Made by a program: the position numbers and the translations under genes | The notes under the pieces: generated by a model | Database searches by the model: none | Told to the model about the DNA's origin: nothing | The model's input: only the letters and a program-made list of their open reading frames with translations | Shown: positions 17,989 through 26,463 of the stretch, piece by piece | Layout: the number at the start of each line of letters is the position of its first letter | Numbering within the stretch: position 1 is the stretch's first letter | DNA from: an uncultured Bacteroidia bacterium | GTDB lineage: Bacteria; Bacteroidota; Bacteroidia; Bacteroidales; ML635J-15 | Assembly: GCA_902800045.1 (NCBI GenBank) | Contig: CADCCZ010000001.1 | Span: forward strand, 725,346 to 789,345 | Direction of reading: 5' to 3' | DNA length: 64,000 nt

Positions 17989-18456
17989 TCATAATCTGAA
18001 GCAGGAGAGGAGCGAGCACACTTTGCCCTTGTCGTACAAACGATTGGCGTTGGATGCCAGTAGTTTAGGCTCAATCTCGTTTGTCGTACAAGTGATATTT
18101 GAACAAGGTGCGAAATTGTTGCTGATGAAAGTCTTTACTGATGGAATTTCGGGCAAAGCCGAGTGTTCGTCCTGTTGGAACAAGTCCTTGAGCGACATAA
18201 ACTCTATATGTGTGTGCTTCTGGTGTTCCGACTTGTCCTGACAGTGGCAGTGATGTCCGTCGCAATGGTGGCTGTGGCATTCGTGGTGCGAATGGCACTC
18301 GTGGTTGTGCGAAACCTCGCCAAATTCGAAGAGACTGATTTCGCGGTGCTCCTCGTTGCAGCATTTGCAGAAATAGTGCTCATACACAATGCCGTTCGAG
18401 GTAAGCATCACCATTATGGCGGTAATCACGGGCAATATGGCTCTGAATAATTTCAT
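17989..18456 (-). CDS. His/Cys-rich exported protein (HYC_CC-like)
   Basis: A 155-residue protein. A short hydrophobic N-terminus (1-22) leads to EHYFCKCCNEEH (about 26-37), then a dense His/Cys segment (SHNHECHSHHECHSHHCDGHH and on to about 73). The C-terminal half contains paired cysteines (APCSNITC). It resembles the small HYC_CC proteins often next to TonB receptors in Bacteroidetes. It is first gene of the operon with the receptor and the HMA protein, so a metal-binding periplasmic or membrane role is likely. The -7 box ends only 5 bases before the ATG, so translation may be leaderless. Confidence 0.75.
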   Translation of the reverse strand: MKLFRAILPVITAIMVMLTSNGIVYEHYFCKCCNEEHREISLFEFGEVSHNHECHSHHECHSHHCDGHHCHCQDKSEHQKHTHIEFMSLKDLFQQDEHSALPEIPSVKTFISNNFAPCSNITCTTNEIEPKLLASNANRLYDKGKVCSLLSCFRL

Positions 18457-18461
18457 CGTTG

Positions 18462-18469
18462 CAAAGGTA
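18462..18469 (-). promoter_or_regulatory. -7 promoter box of the metal operon
   Basis: The minus strand reads TACCTTTG followed by C, an excellent TAnnTTTG match, and the ATG begins only 5 bases further on. The expected transcription start falls at or next to the start codon. Confidence 0.5.
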
Positions 18470-18532
18470 AGTCTTTTTCGTTTTGCTTGTTCGCGATTAA
18501 CAAAACATTAAGTTTATGTGGGCTTCGCCCGT

Positions 18533-18725
18533 TTCTAGATTTGAATGCCTGCGGCGTTTGATGGCTGGCGGCGTTTGAATGGCTGACGCCGTTTGAATGC
18601 CTGCGGCGTTTGAATAGCTGACGCCGTTTCTCGCTTCGCCGTTTGAATGGGCTTCGCCCGTTTGAATGCCTGTGGCGTTTGAGGGCTGACGCCGTTTCTG
18701 GGACGCAATGCCGTTTCTAATTGTT
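18533..18725. repeat. Degenerate short tandem repeats
   Basis: About 190 bases are built from roughly 17-18-base units of the form CGTTTGAATGCCTGCGG. The units alternate between GCCTGCGGC, GCTGACGCC and GGGCTTCGCCC cores, each a small inverted repeat. About ten copies are visible. Spacing and sequence vary too much for a CRISPR array and no cas gene is near. No credible coding frame exists. This explains the gene-free stretch 18457-18819. Confidence 0.75.
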
Positions 18726-18796
18726 TGATGTTGTTTATGGTTGTTTGAAATTGGCTTTTAGCCTTCAAGCCTTCTGGCCTTTTAGCCTTTTTTGCT

Positions 18797-18804
18797 TATT
18801 TTTG
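18797..18804 (+). promoter_or_regulatory. -7 promoter box for the methyltransferase gene
   Basis: TATTTTTG fits TAnnTTTG, 15 bases before the ATG at 18820. Confidence 0.45.
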
Positions 18805-18819
18805 TGCGTTAAATTTTAA

Positions 18820-19332
18820 ATGGAAGGATATATGAGAAAGTTAGTTGAAGTTTTTGGATATGCTCTTGGCGGACTGATGTTTGTGATTCTAATTCCTGCA
18901 ATAATGTGGTTGGCTTCGCTGATGCCCAGTATTTGTAATGTAGAAGTTTGGCAGATTGTTGTTGCTGCTGTGCTTGCGATTGTGGGTTTGGTGCTGAGCA
19001 TTTGGTCTATTGTGTACATGAGGCACATAGGTGACGGCAATCCAATGGATGCTTTTGGACACGAAGTGGCGCCTCGTACCAAACATCTTATGACCGATGG
19101 ACCTTATCGCCTGAGTCGAAATCCAATGCTCACAGGTAGTTTCATTTACAACGCCGCCGCTTGCGTATGGCTGTGGACTTGGCAGTCGGTGGTGGTTTTC
19201 GTTGTGTTTGTGGCGATTATGCTGGTGCAGGTAATGACCGAAGAAAAACGGCTTCGTCGCGACTTCGGCGATGAATACGATGCATATTGCCGCAAAACGG
19301 GAAGATTTTTGCCGTTTAGTTTCAAAAGATGA
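18820..19332 (+). CDS. Isoprenylcysteine/phospholipid methyltransferase-like membrane protein
   Basis: A 170-residue membrane protein with four hydrophobic helices. The C-terminal half has the ICMT/PEMT-like signature: GPYRLSRNPMLTGSF (SAM-binding NP motif), then TEEKRLRRDFGDEYDAYCRKTGRFLPF. Such proteins methylate lipids or prenylated/other small molecules in the membrane; the substrate here is unknown. ATG at 18820 follows a -7 box. An internal ATG at 18832 is possible. It is monocistronic. Confidence 0.85.
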   Translation: MEGYMRKLVEVFGYALGGLMFVILIPAIMWLASLMPSICNVEVWQIVVAAVLAIVGLVLSIWSIVYMRHIGDGNPMDAFGHEVAPRTKHLMTDGPYRLSRNPMLTGSFIYNAAACVWLWTWQSVVVFVVFVAIMLVQVMTEEKRLRRDFGDEYDAYCRKTGRFLPFSFKR

Positions 19333-19394
19333 TGTGTGAATGCAAATCAAAATCACAAATCGAAAATCGTCATTCGTAAATCCAAAATAATTCG

Positions 19395-19402
19395 TATCTT
19401 TG
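19395..19402 (+). promoter_or_regulatory. -7 promoter box for trkH
   Basis: TATCTTTG followed by C is a strong TAnnTTTG match, 47 bases before the trkH ATG. No clear -33 TTG. Confidence 0.45.
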
Positions 19403-19449
19403 CAAATTTATTATGCAATGTGCATTTTAGCGCATTTTGACTTAATGTA

Positions 19450-20946
19450 ATGAAAAAGAAGATTATAGGACAGAATCTCGTGATGGTGTCGATGCTTATG
19501 CTGGCTTCGGCATTCGTCGCGCTGTACTATAATATAAACTACGGCGAGAAGGATTTCATTCCTTTGCTTGTTCCTTCGCTCGCAACATTTTTTATCGGAG
19601 CCATTCTTTTCCTGCTTGGCAGAAAGACGACAAAGAAAATGCGCAAGGAGGACAATTTCCTGATCGTTACGCTTACTTGGCTGATTCTTACTGTGCTAGG
19701 AATGATTCCTTACCTTATGTGCGGTACTTTCGATAATGTTTCCGACGCATTTTTCGAAACAATGTCGGGATTTACGACCACAGGAGCAACGGTGATGAAC
19801 AACATCGATTCTCAGCCTCATGGAATTCTGCTATGGCGAAGCATTACGCAGTGGCTTGGCGGTTTGGGTGTTATCGTGCTGACAATGGCTTTCTTCTCGC
19901 AGAAGAACAAGGCTCACGAAACACAGTTGTTTTCGGCCGAATCGCCTGGAATCGAGGTCGATAAACTCGGTTCGCGCATCCGCAACACTGCCCAGAAGCT
20001 TTGGGTTATCTACATTGTGCTTACCATACTGTGTTTCGTTGCATACTATCTCGGTCCGATGAACCTTTTCGATGCTGTTTGCCATTCGATGACAACGGTT
20101 GCAACTGGTGGCTTCAGCACGCATCAGGCTAGCATTGGTTACTGGGCTTCGCCGTATATCGAGTATATGTGTACGCTCTTTATGGCGATGTGCGGTCTTA
20201 CTCTGGCTCTGTATTACTTCCTGATTGTCGGACGTTTCAAGGCGTTCAGGCAGAACGAGGAGATGCGCTGGTACTTCGGGATAATATTCGTCGGCGTGGC
20301 TGTGTTTATGCTGTTGTTCTACTCGTTGGAATACACTACGGTACTTACTGCCGACCAGCTTTCGTCGTTCCCGATGGGCTTCGAGGAGACATTCCGCGCT
20401 TCGCTGTTCAATGTGGTGGCAATAATGACATCGTCGGGATATCAGGCAAGTTGCTTCGACTATGTTGCTTGGGGACAAGCGTTTATCATTCCGACGGTAC
20501 TTCTTATGGCAGTTGGTGGATGTTCTGGTTCGACGAGCGGTGGTATCAAGGTTTCGCGAATTGCAATCGCAGTGAAAAACCTTATTGCCGACCTTAAGCG
20601 TCAGCTTCATCCTCAGGCCGTGATTCCCGTAAAGATGTCGAAGCGTTCTCTCGACCAGACCACAGTTATGCGCGTTATGGCATTCATAATGGTGTATATA
20701 ATAATCGTATTGGTTGCCACATTGTTGCTTACCTGCTTGGGAATGGACTTTACAAGTTCGTTTGTTTCCTGCGTTTCGGCTATGAGTAACATCGGTCCTG
20801 CCTACGGAATGACTGGCCCTGCAACGACTTTTGCCGCCATTCCCGACATTGCCAAGTGGATACTTTCTGGCATGATGCTTGTCGGTAGGTTGGAAATTTT
20901 CACGGTATTGCTGTTATTTACAAAGGAATATAAGGTTACGAAATAA
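19450..20946 (+). CDS. trkH: TrkH-family potassium uptake channel subunit
   Basis: A 498-residue inner-membrane protein with about ten helices and four pore loops. Selectivity-filter-like stretches are SGFTTTGATV (first loop), TTVATGGFSTH (second), the third loop around TSSGYQ, and SAMSNIGPAYG (fourth). The glycine-rich GGCSGSTSGGIKV sits in the third transmembrane repeat. It moves K+ (with H+ or Na+) into the cell. The usual regulatory partner TrkA is not next to it; it may be elsewhere. It has its own promoter. Confidence 0.95.
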   Translation: MKKKIIGQNLVMVSMLMLASAFVALYYNINYGEKDFIPLLVPSLATFFIGAILFLLGRKTTKKMRKEDNFLIVTLTWLILTVLGMIPYLMCGTFDNVSDAFFETMSGFTTTGATVMNNIDSQPHGILLWRSITQWLGGLGVIVLTMAFFSQKNKAHETQLFSAESPGIEVDKLGSRIRNTAQKLWVIYIVLTILCFVAYYLGPMNLFDAVCHSMTTVATGGFSTHQASIGYWASPYIEYMCTLFMAMCGLTLALYYFLIVGRFKAFRQNEEMRWYFGIIFVGVAVFMLLFYSLEYTTVLTADQLSSFPMGFEETFRASLFNVVAIMTSSGYQASCFDYVAWGQAFIIPTVLLMAVGGCSGSTSGGIKVSRIAIAVKNLIADLKRQLHPQAVIPVKMSKRSLDQTTVMRVMAFIMVYIIIVLVATLLLTCLGMDFTSSFVSCVSAMSNIGPAYGMTGPATTFAAIPDIAKWILSGMMLVGRLEIFTVLLLFTKEYKVTK

Positions 20947-20985
20947 ATGTTGAATTATAAAAAAGGAATACACAATATAATGTAA

Positions 20986-21005
20986 AGACGCAAAATTTTG
21001 CGTCT
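20986..21005 (+). repeat. Palindromic intergenic element, copy A
   Basis: Perfect 20-bp palindrome AGACGCAAAATTTTGCGTCT, preceded by GTA and followed by CAACTAG. It is one of six related elements in the window and lies 35 bases before the PepSY-like gene. Confidence 0.8.
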
Positions 21006-21040
21006 CAACTAGAATGCAAGAAACTTTTAAATTTTTAAAT

Positions 21041-21469
21041 ATGAAAAACATAACATTACTTTTTGTTTGCGCACTTTCATTTTCTGCGCTTGCTTTTGCC
21101 GACAACGACAAACCCGTAAAGGTCGAGGACATGCCTATGACCGCACAGGAATTTTTGAGGACTTATTTCCCGAAGGAAAATGTCAGATCAGTAATGCTCG
21201 ACGAAAATGACGGAGACTACGAGGTGAAACTTGAAAACGGCGTGAAGATTGAGTTCAACAAGATTGGCTCGTGGATGGAAATCGAAGGACATGTCGCTTT
21301 GCCAAAGGGAATCGTAAGCAGCAATATTTACGACTATGTTGCTCACAACTACAAGAAGGCAAAGATTTACAAGATTGAGCGCGACAAGAACGGCTTCGAA
21401 ATCGAGCTCGACACTGATGTTGAACTTCAATTCGACCTTAACGGAAATTTTGTAAAGGAGGAAAAATAA
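21041..21469 (+). CDS. Exported PepSY-like domain protein
   Basis: A 142-residue exported protein with signal peptide MKNITLLFVCALSFSALAFA. Two tandem ~60-residue repeats follow, each with a helix then a three-stranded sheet: QEFLRTYFPKENVRSVMLDE...YEVKLENGVKIEFNK, and YVAHNYKKAKIYKIERDKN...FEIELDTDVELQFD. This is the pattern of Bacteroidetes PepSY-like (DUF2874) proteins, thought to bind or inhibit other periplasmic proteins. An upstream in-frame ATG (21014) exists, but 21041 gives the proper signal. It is 6 bases before the C69 dipeptidase, so a peptidase-linked role is plausible. Confidence 0.85.
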   Translation: MKNITLLFVCALSFSALAFADNDKPVKVEDMPMTAQEFLRTYFPKENVRSVMLDENDGDYEVKLENGVKIEFNKIGSWMEIEGHVALPKGIVSSNIYDYVAHNYKKAKIYKIERDKNGFEIELDTDVELQFDLNGNFVKEEK

Positions 21470-21475
21470 TAGTTT

Positions 21476-23062
21476 ATGAAAAATATTTTTCTGCTTGCGT
21501 TGATTTCCCTGCTTTCGCTGTGTGCGTTCGGGCAGGACGAAGAATTTATAGGTGGCAATTGTACCAGCATTATGGTCGGCAAGAAGGCCAGTGCCGATGG
21601 TTCGGTTATTACTTCGCATACATGCGATGGCCGCTACCGCACATGGATGACGATTGAGCCGGCAGCCAACTACAAGGATGGTGCAACCCACAAGGTTTAC
21701 AAAGGTACTATGCACACCAAGAGCCGCACCGACACTACGGGCGTAACGCTCGCTGGTGAAATTCCGCAGGCAAAGCACACTTACGCCTACCTTAACACCG
21801 CATATCCTTGCCTCAACGAAAAGCAGCTTGCCATTGGCGAGACTACTTTTTCGGGTCCCGATACGCTCGTGAATAGCAAGGGAATGTTTATGATTGAGGA
21901 ACTTGAGCGCGTCGCACTTATGCGTTGCACAACTGCCCGCGAAGCTATCAAGCTCATCGGTAGCCTTATCGCTGAATATGGCTATGGTGATGGCGGCGAG
22001 TGCATTACAATTGCCGACAAGAACGAGGTATGGCAGATGGAAATCCTTGGCGAAGGTCCCGACAAGATTGGTGGCGTGTGGGCCGCAAAGCGCATTCCCG
22101 ACGACCATGTTGGCGTGTCGGCAAACATAGCTAGGATAGGGCAGATGGAGCGCAACAATCCCGACTATTTTATGGCTTCCGACAATGTTGAGGAAGTTGC
22201 CAAGAAGTACAACCTTTGGGACGGCAGCGAACCGTTTGTCTTCTGGAAGGCTTTCGCTTCATCGTATGGCGCTGGAAAAAACTTCAAGGAACGCGAGTTC
22301 TTCATCCTCAGTAGTTTGGCACCTTCGCTCGGACTTAGCATGGACATGGACGAACTGCCATTTTCGGTTAAGCCAGACGAGAATGTCGATGTCCGCAAGG
22401 TGATTGAACTTTTCCGCAGTACCTACGAAGGCACCGACCTCGATATGACTCGCAATGTGCGAATGGTTACCAAGAAGCGTCTTGACGACGGAACTATGGT
22501 TAACGATACGATCGTAAGTCCAATAGCAAATCCGTGGCTTGGTACAAATATGCGCAACACTCTGAATTACATTGCCCCCGAAACTGTAACATTCCAGCGT
22601 ACTGTGGCTGTGGCCTGGTGTTCGTACTCGCATATAATCCAGTTGCGCAGCTGGTTGCCAGACGAGGTAGGTGGTGTTTGCTGGATGTCGGTTGATAATC
22701 CTGCACAGACACCACGAGTTCCGATTTTCAGTGGAACGACTGCATTGCCAAAGGCTTACGATGTGTGCGGACAGAAGCAACTCGACAACAACTGCGTGCT
22801 GTGGACTTACCGCAAGGCAAACAAGTTAGCAACCGTAGCTTGGCAATCGACGAGACCAGTACTCGAAAGTGCTCTCAAATCATACGAGGATGATGCATTT
22901 GCTGGCCTTAAAGATTTGGAACAAAAGGTTGTAGATAACGGCAATGCCAAGAAGTCGGCTAAGATTTTGAATACTTATACAAGCGACAATTTTGAGAAGT
23001 CGGCAAAGAAATGGAAGCAACTGGAGGAAATGTTCTGGCTGAGATTTGGAATGGGATTTTAA
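21476..23062 (+). CDS. C69-family dipeptidase
   Basis: A 528-residue exported peptidase with signal MKNIFLLALISLLSLCAFGQ. The C69/U34 nucleophile is Cys29 in GGNCTSIMVGKKASADGSV, which is exposed after processing in this Ntn-hydrolase family. Further family motifs are GGECITIADKNEVWQMEILG and VGVSANIARIG. The enzyme should hydrolyse dipeptides in the periplasm or at the surface. Length matches the family (about 480-560). It is co-transcribed with the PepSY-like gene. Confidence 0.93.
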   Translation: MKNIFLLALISLLSLCAFGQDEEFIGGNCTSIMVGKKASADGSVITSHTCDGRYRTWMTIEPAANYKDGATHKVYKGTMHTKSRTDTTGVTLAGEIPQAKHTYAYLNTAYPCLNEKQLAIGETTFSGPDTLVNSKGMFMIEELERVALMRCTTAREAIKLIGSLIAEYGYGDGGECITIADKNEVWQMEILGEGPDKIGGVWAAKRIPDDHVGVSANIARIGQMERNNPDYFMASDNVEEVAKKYNLWDGSEPFVFWKAFASSYGAGKNFKEREFFILSSLAPSLGLSMDMDELPFSVKPDENVDVRKVIELFRSTYEGTDLDMTRNVRMVTKKRLDDGTMVNDTIVSPIANPWLGTNMRNTLNYIAPETVTFQRTVAVAWCSYSHIIQLRSWLPDEVGGVCWMSVDNPAQTPRVPIFSGTTALPKAYDVCGQKQLDNNCVLWTYRKANKLATVAWQSTRPVLESALKSYEDDAFAGLKDLEQKVVDNGNAKKSAKILNTYTSDNFEKSAKKWKQLEEMFWLRFGMGF

Positions 23063-23160
23063 TGAATTGACAATTAACAATTAGCTACGCTGAGCTGAAG
23101 GTTTATAATGGACAATCGGCAAATAGGCTTGAATGCTGACTGGCTTACAGCCGTTTGTAC

Positions 23161-23180
23161 AGACGCAAAATTTTGCGTCT
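23161..23180 (+). repeat. Palindromic intergenic element, copy B
   Basis: The same perfect palindrome as copy A (AGACGCAAAATTTTGCGTCT), flanked by GTAC and CAACGG, 31 bases before the M14 peptidase ATG. The stretch 23063-23160 before it holds AT-rich simple sequence (AATTGACAATTAACAATTA) and a small GGCTTACAGCC inverted repeat. Confidence 0.8.
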
Positions 23181-23211
23181 CAACGGAAAAGGCGAAGCCA
23201 TTTATTTTGTT

Positions 23212-26200
23212 ATGAAGAAGATAGTAAACATAATTTTAATCTCTCTCGCATTTGTGCTATCGCTTTCTGCACAAAGCCCGTCAGCAATGACGGAAGACTG
23301 GGAAAGCGGAGATTTTTCGTCTATGTTGTGGGAACGTCCTGGTAGTCAATACCAATGGGAAATAACAAGTGAAGGTGCGCACAGCGGCAGATATTGTGCC
23401 AGAAGCGGAAACTACTACACAAAAAATACAGAATCTGTACTTCAATTGTCCGTATATCTTAACGAAAGCGGAACCTTCTCGTACTTTCGCAAGATTTTTT
23501 CTGCAGAAAGTAGTGGTACTTTTTACTTTTATATTGATGGCGTGCAGAAAGAAACACTTTCGGGTTATGCCGACTGGAGCGAATATCAGTGCGAAATAAC
23601 TTCGGGCTTCCATGTTCTTAAGTTCTGTTATCAAAGAAATGGCAATGCAAGTAAAGGTTCCGACTGCGTGTGGATTGACGACATTAGTCTGCCAAACGGA
23701 ATTCAGATGAATACCTCTGCCGACTTATGTGATGCGCCAGCGCAGTTACATGCCGAAACTGCAGGAAACAATGTCGTGCTTACTTGGAATGGTTCACAAA
23801 ATCCGCATGAAATTGTCATTTTCGACGATGTAGAAGGACATGAACACGGAGCAATAAATTCACAAGTAACGGTTGGGTGGAGCTATATTGACGGTGATAA
23901 TCTTCCAACTGGCACATTTTCATCGTTGAATTTCCTTAACGAAGGAGATACAATGGCTTTCATTGTGATAGATGACCAACAGATTTCTGGTACTGGAGGC
24001 AATTATTATCTGGCGAACTCTGGGCACAATTATTTCGGATGTCCTTTCCATTCCAACATTCGCAACGACGATTGGATTATAAGCCCAGAACTCAATTTCT
24101 CGGAAGCATTTACTTTTTCGTTTTATGCACGCAATTTCTCTAGGAATTACAACGAAAAATTTGTCGCATCCTATTCTATTACCGATGCAAACGAAAGCAG
24201 TTTCATACCGCTTCATTGCGACACAATAGAAACAACCTATTTATGGACCGAATATTCATTCTATGTGCCATCATCGGCAAAATATGTCGCATTGCATTGC
24301 GTTTCCTATGACCAGTATATGTTATGCCTAGATGACATTTCAATACGCGGACAAATCGGTCATACCTGCAATGTTTATCGCGATGGCGTCCTTATTGCCA
24401 CCAATGTTGCCGATTCTACATATACTGATATTGGAGTTGCGTCAGGAAGCCATTGCTATACAATTACATACAACTGTGGTGGCAATACTGAATCGGCACA
24501 CTCCATCGAGGTTTGCATAGAGGCAACAAACTTATCGAAAGCAGAAATTACAGCCATTATCGACAGTATTTCGGCAACATCGGCAATACTCACACGCGAA
24601 ATGCAGGAAAATCCAGATTCACATACTCGTGAAATTAGCAACGCTCACATGGCAACCACGCTTGAAGAAATGTTTGAATGGAACAAATATCCGACTTACG
24701 AGGTTTATACTCAGTTGTTACAGCATTTTCAGAACGAATTTCCTGACATTTGTGAGATAGATACGATTCTCGGCACAACACCGCATCCCGACTTGCACCA
24801 TTCCATTTTTGCAATACATATAAGCAATACGCTAGTTGAGACGACAACAAAACCCGCATTCCTGTATTCGTCGTCGATGCACGGAACCGAAGTGGTGTGT
24901 TTTCAGATGATGCTGCACCTTGCCGACTATATTCTGAACAATGCGACAACAGACTCGGCAGTGATGAAAGTTCTTGACAATGTTGATTTGTACATCTGTC
25001 CGCTCGAAAATCCCGATGGAACATATCATCTGACCAACGATATGATTTGGCAGGGCGAAGGTTATTCCACTTACCACAACTACAACGATGTGCAGCTGAA
25101 CCGCAACTATCCGCACTTGCCTGGACTTGGTACCGAAGCCAACATTCAGCCCGAAACTCAAGCAATAATCGACTATGTAACACCCTTGCATTTTGTAATG
25201 TCGGTAAATTTCCATTGCGGAGCAGAACTGCTTAATTATCCATGGGATTCGTGGACAACAAGTCAGCGAGCCCACGCTGATTCCGACTGGTTCCGCTATG
25301 TCTGCCAGAATTATGCAACCCTTTGCCACGCACAGGACACTTCGTACATGTACGGTGATGGTTTGGGACGCACGGTAATCGATGGTGGCGACTGGAGCGT
25401 TGTCTCTGGAAGCCGACAGGACTATATGACATATTACCAGCGTTGCCGTGAAGTTACAATGGAGATAAGTCGTACGCATGTTGTTACCGACCCCGACGAA
25501 TTGCAGTCGTATTGGACAAACAGCAAGGATGCTCTGCTGAGTTACGCGATGGAATGCGACTATGGATTCTGGGGCGTTGTCTCCGATGCGATAACCCATG
25601 AACCAGTTGAGGCAATGATAAAAGTGCTGAATCATGACTATTTTCACTCCGAAGTTTACTCTCACCAGCCGTTGGGCGCATACCACCGACCGATTATGGC
25701 AGGAACATACACTGTGGAAGTATCCGCACCTTGCTATCAAACTGTCACTTTCACGGTTACAACAAAACCAGGCACAAAAGTCCGTCGCGATGTGGAATTG
25801 CAGCCGTTGGTTGTAGCACCACTGGCTTTCGACCAGCACATACTTTCGGGTATGCAGGCTACTGTTGTTGCTCTTTCGCAGAACGAAGTATTCTGGTTCG
25901 ATTCCGACACTGCAAACGAGGCAATAGCAACAGGAAACTACTATACAACCCCGGTGCTATTTTACACAGCAACATATTATCTCGAAGAACGCTTTGTTGA
26001 CGATACGCTCCTCTGCATAAGTCCGCGTAGTTCTGTTTCTGTTTATGTACACGATACCATTGGTAATAATATACTTATAGAGGATGTTGACAATCAGAAT
26101 ATTATCGTTTTTCCTAATCCGACGAGAGATTATTTGTCAATTGAAAGAAATGGAATGGAAATTACCAATATTGCAGTATATGACACTAATGGAAGATTGA

Positions 26201-26328
26201 TTTTCAAGAAGGAACAGCCTACGGAACGCATTGATGTTTCGGGATTAATACAAGGGACTTACTTCTTGAGAATGGAAACGACAGATGGATATGCCACAAT
26301 TTTAAAATTTGTAAAAATAGATAATTAG
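23212..26328 (+). CDS. Secreted M14 zinc carboxypeptidase with adhesin-type domains and T9SS signal
   Basis: A 1038-residue multidomain protein with a signal peptide (1-20). Domains in order: a MAM/jelly-roll-like module (about 25-160); a choice-of-anchor-J module (about 190-380, DWIISPELNF ... CLDDISI); a short fibronectin-like segment; the M14 peptidase (about 480-770); a CarboxypepD-regulatory-like sandwich (about 785-850); and a T9SS sorting domain (FPNPTRDYLSIERNG to the end). Zinc ligands are His557, Glu560 (HGTE) and His668. The substrate-binding Arg is Arg631 (LNRNYP) and the catalytic Glu is Glu751 (TMEIS). It should be cell-surface and remove C-terminal residues. ATG 23212 gives the signal; upstream in-frame starts fall in the palindromic element. 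Confidence 0.92.
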   Translation: MKKIVNIILISLAFVLSLSAQSPSAMTEDWESGDFSSMLWERPGSQYQWEITSEGAHSGRYCARSGNYYTKNTESVLQLSVYLNESGTFSYFRKIFSAESSGTFYFYIDGVQKETLSGYADWSEYQCEITSGFHVLKFCYQRNGNASKGSDCVWIDDISLPNGIQMNTSADLCDAPAQLHAETAGNNVVLTWNGSQNPHEIVIFDDVEGHEHGAINSQVTVGWSYIDGDNLPTGTFSSLNFLNEGDTMAFIVIDDQQISGTGGNYYLANSGHNYFGCPFHSNIRNDDWIISPELNFSEAFTFSFYARNFSRNYNEKFVASYSITDANESSFIPLHCDTIETTYLWTEYSFYVPSSAKYVALHCVSYDQYMLCLDDISIRGQIGHTCNVYRDGVLIATNVADSTYTDIGVASGSHCYTITYNCGGNTESAHSIEVCIEATNLSKAEITAIIDSISATSAILTREMQENPDSHTREISNAHMATTLEEMFEWNKYPTYEVYTQLLQHFQNEFPDICEIDTILGTTPHPDLHHSIFAIHISNTLVETTTKPAFLYSSSMHGTEVVCFQMMLHLADYILNNATTDSAVMKVLDNVDLYICPLENPDGTYHLTNDMIWQGEGYSTYHNYNDVQLNRNYPHLPGLGTEANIQPETQAIIDYVTPLHFVMSVNFHCGAELLNYPWDSWTTSQRAHADSDWFRYVCQNYATLCHAQDTSYMYGDGLGRTVIDGGDWSVVSGSRQDYMTYYQRCREVTMEISRTHVVTDPDELQSYWTNSKDALLSYAMECDYGFWGVVSDAITHEPVEAMIKVLNHDYFHSEVYSHQPLGAYHRPIMAGTYTVEVSAPCYQTVTFTVTTKPGTKVRRDVELQPLVVAPLAFDQHILSGMQATVVALSQNEVFWFDSDTANEAIATGNYYTTPVLFYTATYYLEERFVDDTLLCISPRSSVSVYVHDTIGNNILIEDVDNQNIIVFPNPTRDYLSIERNGMEITNIAVYDTNGRLIFKKEQPTERIDVSGLIQGTYFLRMETTDGYATILKFVKIDN

Positions 26329-26345
26329 CAAAATAAACAATGTGC

Positions 26346-26365
26346 AGTCGCACCATGGTGCGACT
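26346..26365 (+). repeat. Palindromic intergenic element, copy C
   Basis: Perfect 20-bp palindrome AGTCGCACCATGGTGCGACT followed by CAACGAGAAA. The frame matches copies A and B but the core differs. A second small hairpin, GGGCTTTAGCCC, follows at 26377-26388. Confidence 0.75.
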
Positions 26366-26428
26366 CAACGAGAAACGGGCTTTAGCCCATAGAAACTTAT
26401 AAATAAATATAAATATTTAATATAGTAC

Positions 26429-26448
26429 GGTCGCGGCGCGCCACGACT
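26429..26448 (+). repeat. Palindromic intergenic element, copy D
   Basis: GGTCGCGGCGCGCCACGACT, a GC-rich near-palindrome, preceded by GTAC and followed by CAACAAAAATA. It lies 15 bases before trmD and is nearly identical to copy E at 52073. Confidence 0.75.
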
Positions 26449-26463
26449 CAACAAAAATAGCTT

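Noticed and set aside
18533..18725. CRISPR array
   Set aside because: Units are 17-18 bases with no distinct spacers of constant length, and no cas genes occur in the window.
18535..18768. 77-codon minus-strand frame in the tandem repeats
   Set aside because: Its repetitive Gln/Arg/Phe/Lys text is only a translation of the repeat units.
19831..20610. 259-codon minus-strand frame opposite trkH
   Set aside because: It is antisense to conserved pore loops and rich in Arg, His and Cys as expected for a shadow frame.
21188..22108. 306-codon minus-strand frame under the PepSY-like and C69 genes
   Set aside because: It spans two well-supported genes on the other strand and shows no domain or start signal.
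24832..25839. 335-codon minus-strand frame opposite the M14 peptidase
   Set aside because: It overlaps the catalytic domain of a convincing metallopeptidase and has no recognisable features.
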